A stretch of 64,000 bases of DNA from Otatea glauca (taxonomy: Eukaryota > Streptophyta > Magnoliopsida > Poales > Poaceae). Positions 45,800 through 57,541 of this stretch are shown piece after piece. The stretch spans positions 46,438,104-46,502,103 of the forward strand of contig CM070725.1 of assembly GCA_036346275.1 (NCBI GenBank), in the 5' to 3' direction. Position 1 is the first letter of the stretch. Every line of letters starts with the position of its first letter. The notes under the pieces were generated by a model, which saw nothing but the letters and a program-made list of their open reading frames with translations, was not told where the DNA came from and searched no databases. The translations under genes and the position numbers were made by a program.

Positions 45800-46680
45800 C
45801 GCCATCTGCGGGTTCTTCTTCGCAACGCAATATCATTCCTCGTTGCGGTTATCTTTGATGGTATCAATTATCGTGATTGGGTTCTTCATATGCGCCTTCA
45901 CATGCGAGGCGCGTGTCGTGGGAGTTTCTTCTTGGCGAGCTATCATGTCGCCTCGTCCTGCTCCCCGACATGCCTATTATTCCTAAAGAGGCGTCTTTCA
46001 CTCAGCGAAGGCCTCCGATGAGTATCTTCGATCTTTGTGGAGTCTTTTGGACTCAATTTATCGCATACAAGATATGGCTTGATGAAGATGCTCGTGCTAC
46101 GCTATTTTGGTTGCTTGTATGGAGGTGCATCTCTTTGGTGATATTGTTGGTTTGTCTTATTTCGATCGATGTGGCGCATCTTCGCGATCGCTATGAGCCT
46201 CTGGGATTCTTTGTACCTTTGTTGTCTGACGGGAGCGATCGTTCTGGCGGGGTGATTCTACCGTCGGCGAGTTTATGCTCAACTGTCCTCGGTATGGCGT
46301 CGACTTGATTCTCTCGGGCCGGAGGTTTCTGCGCGCTGTCGGTCTTTGCCAGCGTCGGCGCTCTCACTTGAGCTTCAGCGTATCTACGACTTTCGACACG
46401 CCTTGGTGAATTTGAGCGGTCGTGCTCGGTGCTTGCTCGTCATCCCGTGTGACCTTGTTGGAGGCTCTTGCGGCTATTCGTCTTGAAGAGACTTCGTCTT
46501 CGTGGTGCGAGCCTACTAGTATCTCCTTGATCTGGCGGTACCTCGTGCTATTCCTCCATCGATGGCGCCTCCTCCTTGATCGACTACCAAAGTGCGAGGC
46601 TTCACCGCACCTCTGCAACAAGGATGGGCATGTGGGCGGTTTTGCTATCGGAAGAAAAAGGATCTTGCTCGTCGCGGTGG
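45800..46680 (+). pseudogene. copia element 2 gag remnant
   Basis: The gag N-terminal signature FDGINYRDWVLHMRLHMRG lies at about 45,855-45,912 and a zinc knuckle (CNKDGHVG in one frame, GRFCYRKKKDLARRGG in another) at about 46,610-46,680. Frame changes occur between and within these parts. Upstream, 45,300-45,780 is GC-rich leader whose ORFs on both strands lack domains. Confidence 0.8.
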
Positions 46681-46854
46681 GCGTCTCCACAAGAACCTTT
46701 GGACTTCTTGGTGCCTCTCCTCAGCGAGCCTCACGGTTCGGACCCGCTCGGGAGATTACGATCTTTGCTCACGTCGCATAGCTGCCGCTGCCATCAAGTT
46801 CTGTTGGCTCTGCTACTCGGTCTTCCAATGAGAGACCATCTTCCTCCTCGTGGG

Positions 46855-47340
46855 TATCACACCATGGATTCTTGACTCTGGAGCTTCTTTTCATATGACA
46901 TCGATCCAACGAGTCTCCATTCCATTAGTCCTCTTCTTGTTCCTATCTTGCATGCATTGCAGAAGGTACCCTCTTTGCATTGCGGGACGAGGCACTCTTT
47001 TGTCTTCCTCTTTTCATGTTCTGTTGTTTCTCATGTTCCTAAACTCACCATGCGGCTTATATCCATTTGGCGACTTCGATCATGGTGTCGTGTTATCCTT
47101 GACTGACTCTTCTTGTGTTCGGGATCGCGGGGCGGGGTCTCTGGTTAGTATTGACCCTCGCCGCCGTGACTCTCGGCGCCTTTGGGAGCTTGGTAGCCGT
47201 CTTCCTTCATTGCCTCTGCCGGTCTCTCGATCTCCTCCATTGCTTACGCCTCCGTTGCATAGTCTCTTTGGGTCGTTTGCTCGATGGCATCACCGTTTAG
47301 GGCATCTTTGTGGGTCACGTCGTCTTCTTTAATTAAATCG
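46855..47340 (+). pseudogene. copia element 2 protease and GAG-pre-integrase remnant
   Basis: ITPWILDSGASFHMTS (46,855-46,902) retains the retropepsin DSGA motif. The frame continues to the HHCC zinc finger start ARWHHRLGHLCGS near 47,280-47,320 and stops at 47,332. Relative to copia element 1 the region has numerous small indels. Confidence 0.8.
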
Positions 47341-48450
47341 TGATCTTTTAGGATCGTGTGCAGTGATACCTCTTTATATTGTGCGGGTTGTAAGCTTGTA
47401 GCGGCTACAACTCCTCTATCCTTCTAGCGAGTCTGTATCCCAGCGTCCTTTTGATCTTGTTCATTCGATGTGTAGGGTCCGGCTCCTTTTGTTTCAAAGG
47501 GTCATAAATATTATATTCTTTTTATAGATGATTTCTCGCCACACTTGGATATACTTTGTCTTCGTAGCGAGGCCTTGTCCATCTATAAGAATTTTGCCAC
47601 TATGATCCGTACTCGGTTTGATTCTCCATTCGAGTTCTTCGTCTTGACTCGGCGAGGGAATATCTGTCTGCGCGCCTTCCGTACTTTTCTTGCTACGCAG
47701 GCACTCTTTCTCGATTTTTCGTCACGGTGCTCATGCTCGAGAATGGTGTGGTGGCGCAAGCATCGCCATCTTCTTGAGACGGCTCGTGCCCTTTTACTTG
47801 CCATTGTTCCACCTCATTTAGTGGCCGAATTTGTTTCCTTGCCACTTACTTGATTAATATTGACCTTCTTACGCTCTTAAGGGTGGGATTTGGTGGAACG
47901 TCTTTGTGGCATGCTTCTGATTACTCTAGTCTTCGCCTTTTTGGGTGTGTGTGCTATGTCCTCCTTGCACCTAGTGAGCGCACCAAAGTGACCGCTCGAT
48001 CTGTTGAGTGCGTTTTTACGGACTATAGTCTTGAGCATAAGGGATATCGTTGTTGGGATCTGTTGGTAAGCGAATCGCGGATTTCTCGGGATGTTACTTT
48101 TGATGAGTCTCGTCCCTTCTACCCTCGTCCTTCTTCCACTCCAGCATCTCTTGTCGAGCCACTTTCTTTTCTTACTTTTCCTGATACTCCTGTTGCCACT
48201 TTTCCTTCTCCACAGTTGGCGTCTCCTTCTTGTGACCTTTCCACACGAGTCTTCACATTTAGTACCACCTCCGAAGTTTCTTCTGACATTGTTCCTTCGT
48301 ATCCTCTCTACTACACTCGTCGTCCGCTAGTTGAGGATTCTTCTGATGTCTCTTCTTCTCCTGTTGAGTCATTTTCTTCTGGGCCTCCTCGCTACGCTCT
48401 TCGTGATCGTCAGTCTATTCGGCCTCCTAAGCGCCTTGGCTTTCTTTGAT
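47341..48450 (+). pseudogene. copia element 2 integrase remnant
   Basis: CGCGGTTGTAAGCTTG (knuckle half) and the integrase core are split over several frames (FILFIDDFS-like near 47,515; ETARALLLAIVPPHL near 47,780). 47,850-48,449 is open and encodes the region after the core: ECVFTDYSLEHKGYRCWD and YALRDRQSIRPPKRLGF. No frame joins the catalytic residues. Confidence 0.8.
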
Positions 48451-48469
48451 CTTCGTTCTTGTCGAGCCG

Positions 48470-49870
48470 ACTTCTTACCGTGATGATGTTGTTCATCGGG
48501 AATGGCAGCTGCGATAGCGAGAGGAGATTGCTGCCCTTGAGCGCGACCGCACGTGGGATCTTGTGCCCTTCCTCCACGTGTTCGTCCCATTACATGCAAG
48601 TGGGTCTATAAGGTTAAGACTCGCTCGATGGTTCTCTTGGCGCTACAAGGCTCGTCTCGTAGCACGTGGTTTTCAACGGGAGCATGGTCGTGATTATGGC
48701 GAGACTTTTGCTCGGTGGTTCATATGACCACTGTTCGCGCTCTTCTTGCGATAGCGCGTCGTTCGTCGGTGGTCTATCTCTCGACTTGATGTCAAGAATG
48801 TCTTTCTTAATGGTGAGCTACGTGAGGAGGTTTTATGCACCACCACCGGGTATTACATTCTGAGGGCATGGTTTGTCGTCTTCGTCGCTCTCTTTATGGC
48901 CTCAAGCAAGCCCTCGTGCACTGGTTTGGCGTTTTCTTACGTGGTCATTCTGCTGGCTTTTACGCTAGTACTCATGATCCTGCGCTCTTTGTTCACACTT
49001 CACCTCGTGGGCGGACTCTTCTTCTTCTCTATGTTGATGACATGATCATTCTTGGCGATGATACTCGATTATATTGCCTTTGTGAAGGCACGTCTCAATG
49101 AGCGATTTCTCATGTCGATCTAGGTCCTCTTCGTTACTTTACGGGATTGAAGTCTCTTCTACACCGAGGGTTTCTTTCTATCCCAAGAGAAGTATATTCG
49201 GGATCTTCTTGATCGTGCTTCTCTCATTGATCGGTAGATTTCTTTGAGACTCCTATGGAGCTCAATGTTCACCTTCGACCTCGACGGTGAACCTCTTGAT
49301 GATCCTACTCGCTATCGTCATCTTGTTGGGAATCTTGTTTACCTTGGTGTCACTCGTCCGACATTTCCTATCGAGTTCATATATTGAGTCGATTCGTTTG
49401 CTCCCTTTGACTTCACTATAGTCATCTTCTTCGTGTTCTACGATATCTTCGTGGAACTATCTCTCGCCGTCTTTTCTTTCCTCGATCCGGCTCCTCGACC
49501 GGACATACTCCGATGCTACTTGGGCTAGTGATCCCTCGATCGTCGATCTCTTTACGCTTATTGTGTTTTTCTTGGTGGTTCTCTCATTACTTGGAAGACT
49601 AAGAAGCGGCGATGTTAGCTCGTTCGATCTTGAGGTTGAGTTGCGGCGATGGCTCTTTTAATGACAAAGGTTACTTGCTACGGTGGCTACTTGAGGATTT
49701 TGGTGTTTGTTTCTACACCAACTCCTCTTTTATCGACAATCACAGTGCTATTAGCATTGCTCGAGATCCAGTGAAACATGAGCTCACCAAGCATATTGGC
49801 GTTGATGCTTCCTACATGAGGACACAGGTGCAGGATCGGGTTGTGGCTCTTGATATGTGCCTTGAGCTTG
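48470..49870 (+). pseudogene. copia element 2 reverse transcriptase-RNase H remnant
   Basis: RT is recognisable as KWVYKVKTRSMVLL-like at about 48,597, RRSLYGLKQALVHWF (48,885-48,930) and LLYVDDMIILGDD (49,024-49,064). RNase H is open at 49,612-49,875 with FIDNHSAISIARDPVKHELT and KHIGVDASYMR. Frameshifts cluster at places where copia element 1 has CTG or CAG. Confidence 0.85.
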
Positions 49871-49969
49871 ATTAGCGATTTCTTTACAAAGACACAGACT
49901 AGAACTCAACACAGCTTTTATCTCTCCAAACTCAGTGTTGTTGATTCACCATGAGTTTGAGGGGGGGGG

Positions 49970-50140
49970 TGTTAGACAGTATCCATGTTACCTTATATAA
50001 GAGATTGCTAGTTGCCCTGTATAGATATTGTTTGCCTTGTATAGATATTGCCTTATATAAGCTTTCCTTCTATACCCTCTTGTACATGTATATATACTGG
50101 CCCATTGGCCTCATATTGAATACAAGTGCTATTCATAACA
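49970..50140 (+). mobile_element. 3' LTR of copia element 2
   Basis: 171 bp after the polypurine tract GAGTTTGAGGGGGGGGG (49,953-49,969). It ends ATTCATAACA and is followed by ATGGA (50,141-50,145), completing the target duplication. The complete element spans 45,081-50,140. Confidence 0.95.
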
Positions 50141-50145
50141 ATGGA

Positions 50146-53100
50146 TACCCCTCCGAGCTCCACACCAAGATTGTAGAGCTATGTAAATTATAATTTTCAC
50201 TTCCATAAAGTGTGTTCATCATGGAGAACTGCAGTAAATACCAAACCAAAATGACAACAGAGAATACAACATCGTAAGTCAACAGATATCAGAAAAAATG
50301 ATACATAGAATGTAAGACCATATGTACACTCTCCTAAAATTGATCCACAAGCATTGAACATAGAACATAGAATGTCTGGATCATGGGACTTTTGACTCAG
50401 AAATCCAACAGTACACAAATCCTTATCCTCATTTTTTCATTTGACTACCGAGACCGCTTCAACAATTTTAAAATCCTTATGCTCAATGTCCAAGAAAAGA
50501 GGCTCAAAACCTTCATTATCTGCTCATGAGGGATGATCTTTTGAATTTAAGACCATATTGACATAAAAATCTAAGGAACACACCAGCTGAAAGCGATCAC
50601 AACAGATCTTTTTCAAATATGCAAGCAACATTTAGAAGGGATCGCAGCAATACCAAGTCATACTCTAGCACACTTTGGTGTAATGACTGAAATATCCTGC
50701 GAATTAATAACATTTGAAAACCAACAGCCAAATATGATCTCAGAAGTAACCTCTAACTTGGCCAATTAAGATGATGCAGTAATGGAGATATCACTTTAAT
50801 CAAGTATTACTTTTGATAGTGAAGGAAAATCCATGATTCGAAATCCTCGGCAAGGACCAATTCTGATGCCATTCTGTACTGCATTGCCTTGTAAAACTTG
50901 CCTTGAAGACATGGACAAAGCTGTTCACCCGTGTGACTTTTGACATAAGATTACTTGAGCATTCCAATTTCCAAGTCTTAAGAAATATCCTTTTCAAATG
51001 TGGTGTACCGGAAATAGCTTTGAGCCTAAAAGGAAAAAACTACGATAAAATGGAAACCCAAAGTTCGAGTCGAGGTTGTCATCATATGGCTTGTAAATTT
51101 CGAAGAAATCTGCTGAAATGTAGTCAATGTAAAAGAGATAGATGCTGCTAGAACGGTGACAGGAGAGGATTCACCACATGAGTCATAATGGTGATGAACA
51201 GAAGACCAATACGGTCAAGTCACATCTAAAGGCAACAAAATACAAACAATATGGTTGGGGTGACAACTAGAAATATACTGACGAAAAAGAAGATCGAAAC
51301 AGCCGAGTCACAACGACATCAACAAGTCATATCAATGGCTATGAAAAGAGAATAAACCGCAGGTGTCTAATTAGGATTGGATCACACAAACCCAGAAAAA
51401 AAAAAAGGAGCAATCAGTTGAAATTGATAGAAAATTTGATAAGCTTGGCACGGCTTTAAATGAACTCAAAGGATCAAATTACTCAGATGATCTAAGTTTA
51501 GACTCAAAAGAAATTAAACAAGCAAGGTAGACTCTTCCATGGACTGAACAAGTACACAATAAAAGGTGTAATGAAGGTGAATTCAACAAGAGCCTACCAA
51601 AGTGCCAATTAATTGTGTAATATTTGACGGCGATTCCACACTCTGCAGGGAAACAAATAATGAAAAATGAGCTTACATTGAGCATCTCTTTAGATCACTG
51701 ATTGATAAACTGAAGAGTATCAATTCAGTCTTTCAAAGCACAGAATGATCCAGCAGAGTCAAACAAAGCAGAAGTGCCAACATATTGTTTGGCTCCAGTC
51801 CACAATCTTGAATTCAACCTTTTAGGTCGTACATAACTTCAATGACCTTTCTTTTCCATATTTCTAGCAACCTATTTCTGCTTGAGAAAGATTTTCCTGT
51901 TGCAGACTTGCAGTTGGTCAATAAAAAGGTTAACATACTTGTAAAAGAAAATATGTAATAGCCAGTGGAGCTTTCAAGAGTAAAAACCATTCCTAGCGTG
52001 ACAGTGCAAGGCTGTGACTGTGAGCAACATAGAACTAATACAGTTAGGGAAATGTCAACATATTAAATACAATTGCTAATACAATGAAGCTTGAAGCAAA
52101 CGAGCGGTAAGTAATCTTCATCTACCCTTCATTCATGCTTTAATATTTGTGCAATATTAAATACAATTATTGGCAGAAGCACAGGTTCTTGGTGTGAATT
52201 AAACAAAGTATAGAATGCATATCACTGTGTCAGAGAGATACATTTCTTAGAAATGGTAAAGACTGTTAAACTTTTGATTGTCACTATCAAGCTTCATCCA
52301 AGCAACCAGAATGGAGAAAATTTTCTTAATACATCTGTTTGAGGTGGATCAAACAGTGAAAATAGCATACACAAACACATGAAATTCAACTAATAACTGC
52401 AAAACTACTTTAACGGTATTATTTTATAAGTTATAGGGTCACCTACAATAAAAATTCCAAACGATAAGTAATGTGAGATACATGCTCACAAGGACCAATT
52501 CCACATCAAATAGGAAAGATAAACACTTATCCCTACTATCTGGTCTGGGCATAAAATTTCGAAACATAAGTTCAAACAAACTTATACAGTATAATGCATG
52601 CATTTCAAATATGAATCAACCAATTTGAACCAGATAAATAATACTAAACAAATTTTAACATAAAAGGTCAAACCATTACCAAACAGTTATCTTTTTGCAA
52701 ACAAATCAATATTGTTGAGGTCACATCAAGCGAGAAGAGTGGAATTTAAAACACATGAACAAATATGACAATCATCTTGTTTTGTGTTGCCACAATCATC
52801 AAACTCCAATATAGCCAAACATGCTTGAACGCACATCAGATTAGAACTAACAGTGCAAGGAAATCTTTATACAGTGTTCAATTCCAGCAATAATAAAATA
52901 AAATCAAACTATTACTGAACAACTAGGTTTCAATATTAACCAAAAGATTCATGCACTAATCCACCCAAGCACTGAAGCAGTGGGACGCAAACATATGCAT
53001 CATGCATGAAACATAAAAGGAGATTTGAAACGCATTTGCTCCTTGTTAAACTAAACAATTTCAGTGTTGGCTTTCAAACCATCTTAGAAGAAATAAGGTG

Positions 53101-53185
53101 ACTGCAATATACCTCAGAAGAAGAAGAAAATGAATGCAAGCATGTTGTCCAACATGATATTATGATAGAAATATGAACATTGCAA
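50146..53185. other. AT-rich host DNA, no recognisable gene
   Basis: Short ORFs on both strands have no family motifs or consistent splice paths. Composition resembles intron or intergenic DNA. If the leader at 56,760-56,960 belongs to a minus-strand gene, this could be intronic (inference). Confidence 0.3.
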
Positions 53186-55152
53186 GACACTCCAAAAAAA
53201 CACATATATGCCACAGTTGGGACAAAGATGCCATTTGCAACTTGGCATGAACAAGCACTGTTATTACGGCGTCGCCTAGGCGTCCAGGCGGTCGGTCGGA
53301 GGCGCCATGGCCCGACGCCTTTCCTGAAGATGGCCAAGCGGCCGCCTGGAGGTCCTGGCGTCGCGGAGTCATCGCCTAGGCGTCGGCACGGTGCTGGACT
53401 GGAGCTGAGTATTTGAGGGCTACAAGTCTGCGCTGGACTGGATCAAGTAGAGGTTTGGGAAAGAGGACTCACGGGTGGAGAAACCCTAGCGAGCCTTGCC
53501 ACCGCCCGACAACTCACGCCGCCGCCGTGCCCGCCACCGTAATCCGCCTCGCCTCCGGCTTCGCCGCTCTGCCCGACTCTCGCTCGAGTGTGGAGGTCCT
53601 AGAGGAATCGAGGAACCGCTCTGCTGTGGCTGGGTCTTGCTGCCGGAGGAATCGATGCCGCTCTGGCTCTTGCTACCGAGGAACTAGTTTGTTTTATGCC
53701 GCTCTGGCTCTGGCTCTTCCTAGTTGCTTGCTACTCATTTGTTTGATGCCGCTCTGGCTGGCACTTGCTAGTTGCTACTCATTTGTTTGATGTTGGTTGA
53801 TGCTGTTGCGGTAGTCAACTAGTCATATACTCATTGATAATGAATCTAATGATGATGCTGGTTGATGAGTTGATAGATTGATAGCTAATGTATTGTATGG
53901 TATGGATTAGTCATTACCATGATGTTGACTGGTGACTGCCGCAATTGTTTTGTACAAAACTAGTTGGTCGCCTAACTGTCGCCTAGGCGCCTAGGTGTCC
54001 AGGCGCCCCGGAGGCGACTCGCCTCGCTGGGGCGACGTGATAACAATGTGAACAAGTCAAGTGCAAGTCACTTTTGGCAATGAATATACTGTTCAAGATC
54101 TCAATACGCCTGCTGATGAGATCTCAAGAACAGAGAGTGGCTCTCAGATTTAAAAGCAGCTATAGAGATAAAGCTGCTAAATGGAAATACCGGCTTAATA
54201 ATGATCAAACAAGATAAAATGTAACACGATATCCTGATTATAGCAATATAAGCCTCAACCATCATGAATTTACAATTTGGCACAGCAGCTAGTGAAAATT
54301 TGTAATTGAAACAAGACAACAAAGCCACCGAACCAGCTTCTATAGTTAATAAGCTACTAGCAGGAGATAAGTTATACAAAGCCCACCACTGTCACAAACT
54401 TAAGCCGGTTATCATCACAGAGCCAACAAGGCAACAACCTGCGTATATCTGAACCAACCCATCTCATGTATGCTCATATCTGAATCATTTGATATAAGTG
54501 ATTCAAAACCCACAATTTGAAACATATTTGACCGTATCTGAATAAATCCATCACCATGTTGATAGAAATGTCAAAGTGGTGTATTAAGCAAGATGTGATG
54601 TTTTTAATGCCATAATCAACAACCACATTTAGGAGTAACTAGGCAACTGTGACAGTACCAAGCATAGAATTTAATATTATCGTATGACACTCCAACAGCC
54701 ACATATATGCCATAATCAGGTGAAGCACATCCTTTAGCAGCTTGACATCAACAAGTCAAGCTCAACTTGCTTTTGGCATTCAATATACTGTTCAAGATCT
54801 TAGTACACTATGTGATACGATCTCAAGAACAGAGAACGGCTCTTAGATAGTTAGATTTATATGCATCTATATAAGCAAGCAAATAAATCTGCTAGAGGCA
54901 AGCACCAGCTTAAGAATGGTCACAACAATGTCAAAGTTCAAATGTACCCAAGTATCTCCTAATTAGGGCAATACAGTCCTCAAATGTTGCAGTGTTCAGA
55001 TGGGACAGCAGCTAGTAATATTTGCTCTATTTGATATGAGCCCACTAGGCCACACAACCAGCTGAAGAAATTATCAAGCTATTAATAGGAGATAAGATAC
55101 CCAAAGCTTTAGTTCACAAATTTAGGCCAGTTAGCATCACATAGCCAATGTA
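53186..55152. repeat. Diverged direct segmental duplication
   Basis: Copy 1 (53,186-54,426, interrupted by a 793-bp hAT) and copy 2 (54,686-55,152) share ordered blocks: ACACTCC...CACATATATGCC, AATATACTGTTCAAGATCT, ATCTCAAGAACAGAGA..GGCTCT, and GGAGATAAG. Removing the hAT and its duplication gives an ancestral period near 700 bp. The hAT is absent from copy 2, so it arrived after the duplication or only in copy 1. Confidence 0.65.
53256..54048. mobile_element. Non-autonomous hAT, GTCGCCTAGGCG-type, with 8-bp duplication
   Basis: Perfect flanking duplications TGAACAAG (53,248-53,255 and 54,049-54,056). The ends CACTGTTATTACG and CGTGATAACAATG are inverted. GTCGCCTAGGCGTCCAGGCG-type words crowd both subterminal regions. 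The GC-rich interior (53,300-53,700) has open frames and an imperfect repeat around GATGCCGCTCTGGCT (53,655-53,790), but no transposase motif. Confidence 0.88.
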
Positions 55153-55243
55153 CACATGCACAAATCAAACAAATAAAGCTGCTGTTACATAATAAAGGCA
55201 TCATTCATTTGTTTTTAATTTGAGCAGTTTCTAGTACTTAATT

Positions 55244-55365
55244 AGAGCATGTAATGGCTGCATGTAGGAGTTTCTGCATGTAGGAGTTTCTAATGTCTTT
55301 TAATTAGCATGTAACTGCATATAGGAGTTTCTAGTGTCTTTTAATTAGCATGTAACTGCATGTGT
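55244..55365. repeat. Short tandem repeat, ~45-bp unit
   Basis: TAGGAGTTTCTAGTGTCTTT followed by TAATTAGCATGTAACTGCAT recurs about three times with small differences. Confidence 0.7.
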
Positions 55366-56730
55366 GTTGTTCTTTTTAAATAGCATTGAGATAAAGAGAA
55401 ATGTAGCAGAATTTGCTCAGTACAAAATTCCTCCTCGTGCATTTCTTTCGTGTCTAACATTTGGTATATCAGATGCCAACCGGTTTGCCAAAAGCCTAAT
55501 AGCAATGGCACTAACTCACAGTTCAACAGCATCTTAAGAAGCAGTAAAAGGAAAAATGAGATCTCAAAGCGCACAATATGATGGTAGTCAAAACTATCAA
55601 CAGGTCAAGCATGTCTCAGAGAGAATGTCCAATACAGTTATTACATTCCGAGTGAACTACGAGGATGCTACCGTGGACAGCTGCCACAAACAGCCCAAGG
55701 AGGCACATGCCATCGCCTGCCACTAACTTACCTCCAGGTTATACAGCAATTTACAGCCGTACCAGTACCGCAATACATATGGGACGGTATCACCAACTCA
55801 ACCAACAATATGCTCGCATCGTGACATCTGAATCAGAACCAACCAACTATAACCAAACAAGTCAAAACCAACCAGTTAAACCAGCACATGCATCTACTTA
55901 CACAGTTAAATTTAATTATGCTCTAACGACTAATAGATCGAGGTTTCACGCGGCACAAATAAGCAACCAGGCATTAATCCAATCAAGCAACACACACTCA
56001 TACCAGCACAAGGCAATTTGAAATAGACACATGCACATCCAACCAGCACATACCAGTACAAGGCAGATTGAACTACGAATGCGCACCAAATCGGAACACA
56101 GCCATGCTTAGGAATGCACTTGCAGGCCAAACACAAGCAAACCAAATTGAAACGTTTACAACCAAACCGAAGCGAACTGAAATGTGTATGATCCAATTTG
56201 ATCCGATTTAGCGTCCACCAAAATTACTTGTATTACTTCCCTCTGGCATTCATTATGTGGGGAACACCACCAAACACCAAATCAAACAAGCCTGGACTCA
56301 TCACGCATGCACATCAGATAAGGGATTCAAAACATGCACGCACAGTGAATCAAAGAGCACAAATCAAATCGGATCGCGTGCCTCCGCAAATTTAACGAAG
56401 CAACTCGAAACGCACATGCACCAATGCACGTCTAACCAAGTCGAAGCAAATCGAATCGCGTACGCGCATCAAATCTGACCGAATCAACTAGAAACGAACA
56501 GGCACTATAACAAAATCAAAGCAAATAGAATCGCGTAAGGGACCAAACCAAAGGAAATAAAAACGCGCGCGCTCGAATTTGATCGACTTAGTTTCCACAA
56601 AACACACACACTACTCGCGAGTCGCAACTAGACCACCCTGTTTGGGCTGGGGAGTCGCCCATCAACAAATCAAACAAGCAAACACATCAGATCAAAACCA
56701 AGCAAATCACCAAATCAGACGAACACTAGA
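55366..56730. other. Host DNA rich in AACCAAA words, no recognisable gene
   Basis: Simple, AC-rich on the plus strand (GT-rich on the minus strand), as in long plant 5' introns read leftwards. Open frames such as 55,665-56,021 arise from this composition and show no domain. Confidence 0.35.
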
Positions 56731-56739
56731 TGTAAGAGT

Positions 56740-56990
56740 TACTGACGATTCGCGAACACGCGCGCACGGACGAACGACGAAGGGGATTACGTGGGGGGAG
56801 CGCGCGATTCCGGCCCCGCGCACCGGCGGCCACCACTCGCGAGCTCGTGGCGGAGCGGAACGCGAGGACGTCGAGGCAGCGGGGAATTAGAGCTGCGACC
56901 TGCGGTGTGTGTGTGAGAGAGAGAGAGGAGTGGGGACTGGGGACTGGGGAATTTAGAGTTTCGGAAGAGTGGATGGTTTATATATGTGGG
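56740..56990 (-). promoter_or_regulatory. Candidate core promoter and untranslated leader reading leftwards
   Basis: On the minus strand CACATATATAAAC (about 56,973-56,985) is a good TATA box. About 30 bp downstream begins a CT-rich, GC-rich leader containing (CT)n and (AC)n tracts (56,890-56,935). It runs about 200 nt without an ATG and ends at TCGTCA followed by GTAACT (about 56,745), a possible 5' splice site. This looks like a non-coding first exon. No downstream coding exon was identified, so the gene remains unknown or may be dead. Confidence 0.45.
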
Positions 56991-57190
56991 CTTCAATACT
57001 GCTTGCTCTAGGGGAGAAGCGGGAGAGGAAAGGAGCGAGCAAGCAGAACAGGAGCGGGAGGGATCTTTTCAGATTTTGTTTTAAAAAAAATTTGGATTCA
57101 TGCCACTCTAAACCTTGCCAATTTAGAAAATGTCACCCCAAAGAACTAAATTAGAAAAAATGACACTCTAAAACTTACCTTCTTTAATAT

Positions 57191-57541
57191 ATGCTTCTCT
57201 ACTACGGTTTTGCCCTTGGGCCATTCCTTCCTCCCCATCGGCTACTATCCTCCTCTACCCCTTTCGTCGATACTATGTCCTCGAGATCGTCGCATCCAGC
57301 TATAACAACCTCATCACTATCGCTCACGACTTTCTCACCCCGCGAGGGCCACATCAACTTTGGTGTCTCCACCGCCTTCCCTACCTCGCCTCTCCTCAAT
57401 GTGCCCATGTCCTCGAGACTGTCTCATCCAGCTACAACCACCTTGTTCCCACCACCCATAGCTTCCTCACCTCGTGATGGCCACATCAACTTCGATGTCT
57501 CCACCACCTTCCCCACCTTGCCTCTCCTCGATGTGCCTTAG
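57191..57541 (+). CDS. Open frame with two 44-residue tandem repeats, unknown
   Basis: 116 codons. After MLLYYGFALGPFLPPH, two ~44-residue repeats begin MSSRSSHPA and MSSRLSHPA and each contains REGHINF or RDGHINF and ends in LLNVP or LLDVP. Ser/Thr/Pro-rich, with no known domain. It sits inside the inverted-repeat element. The opposite strand also has an acidic repeat frame nearby, so the true coding strand is unclear. Confidence 0.3.
   Translation: MLLYYGFALGPFLPPHRLLSSSTPFVDTMSSRSSHPAITTSSLSLTTFSPREGHINFGVSTAFPTSPLLNVPMSSRLSHPATTTLFPPPIASSPRDGHINFDVSTTFPTLPLLDVP

Noticed and set aside
45334..45867. 177-codon minus-strand ORF
   Set aside because: Lies antisense in the GC-rich leader of copia element 2, composed of Arg/Gly-rich low-complexity sequence with overlapping ORFs in other frames; no domain.
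53413..53790. 125-codon ORF inside the hAT at 53,256
   Set aside because: Arg/Ser/Ala-rich low-complexity product, partly from an imperfect nucleotide repeat; no transposase or captured gene recognised.
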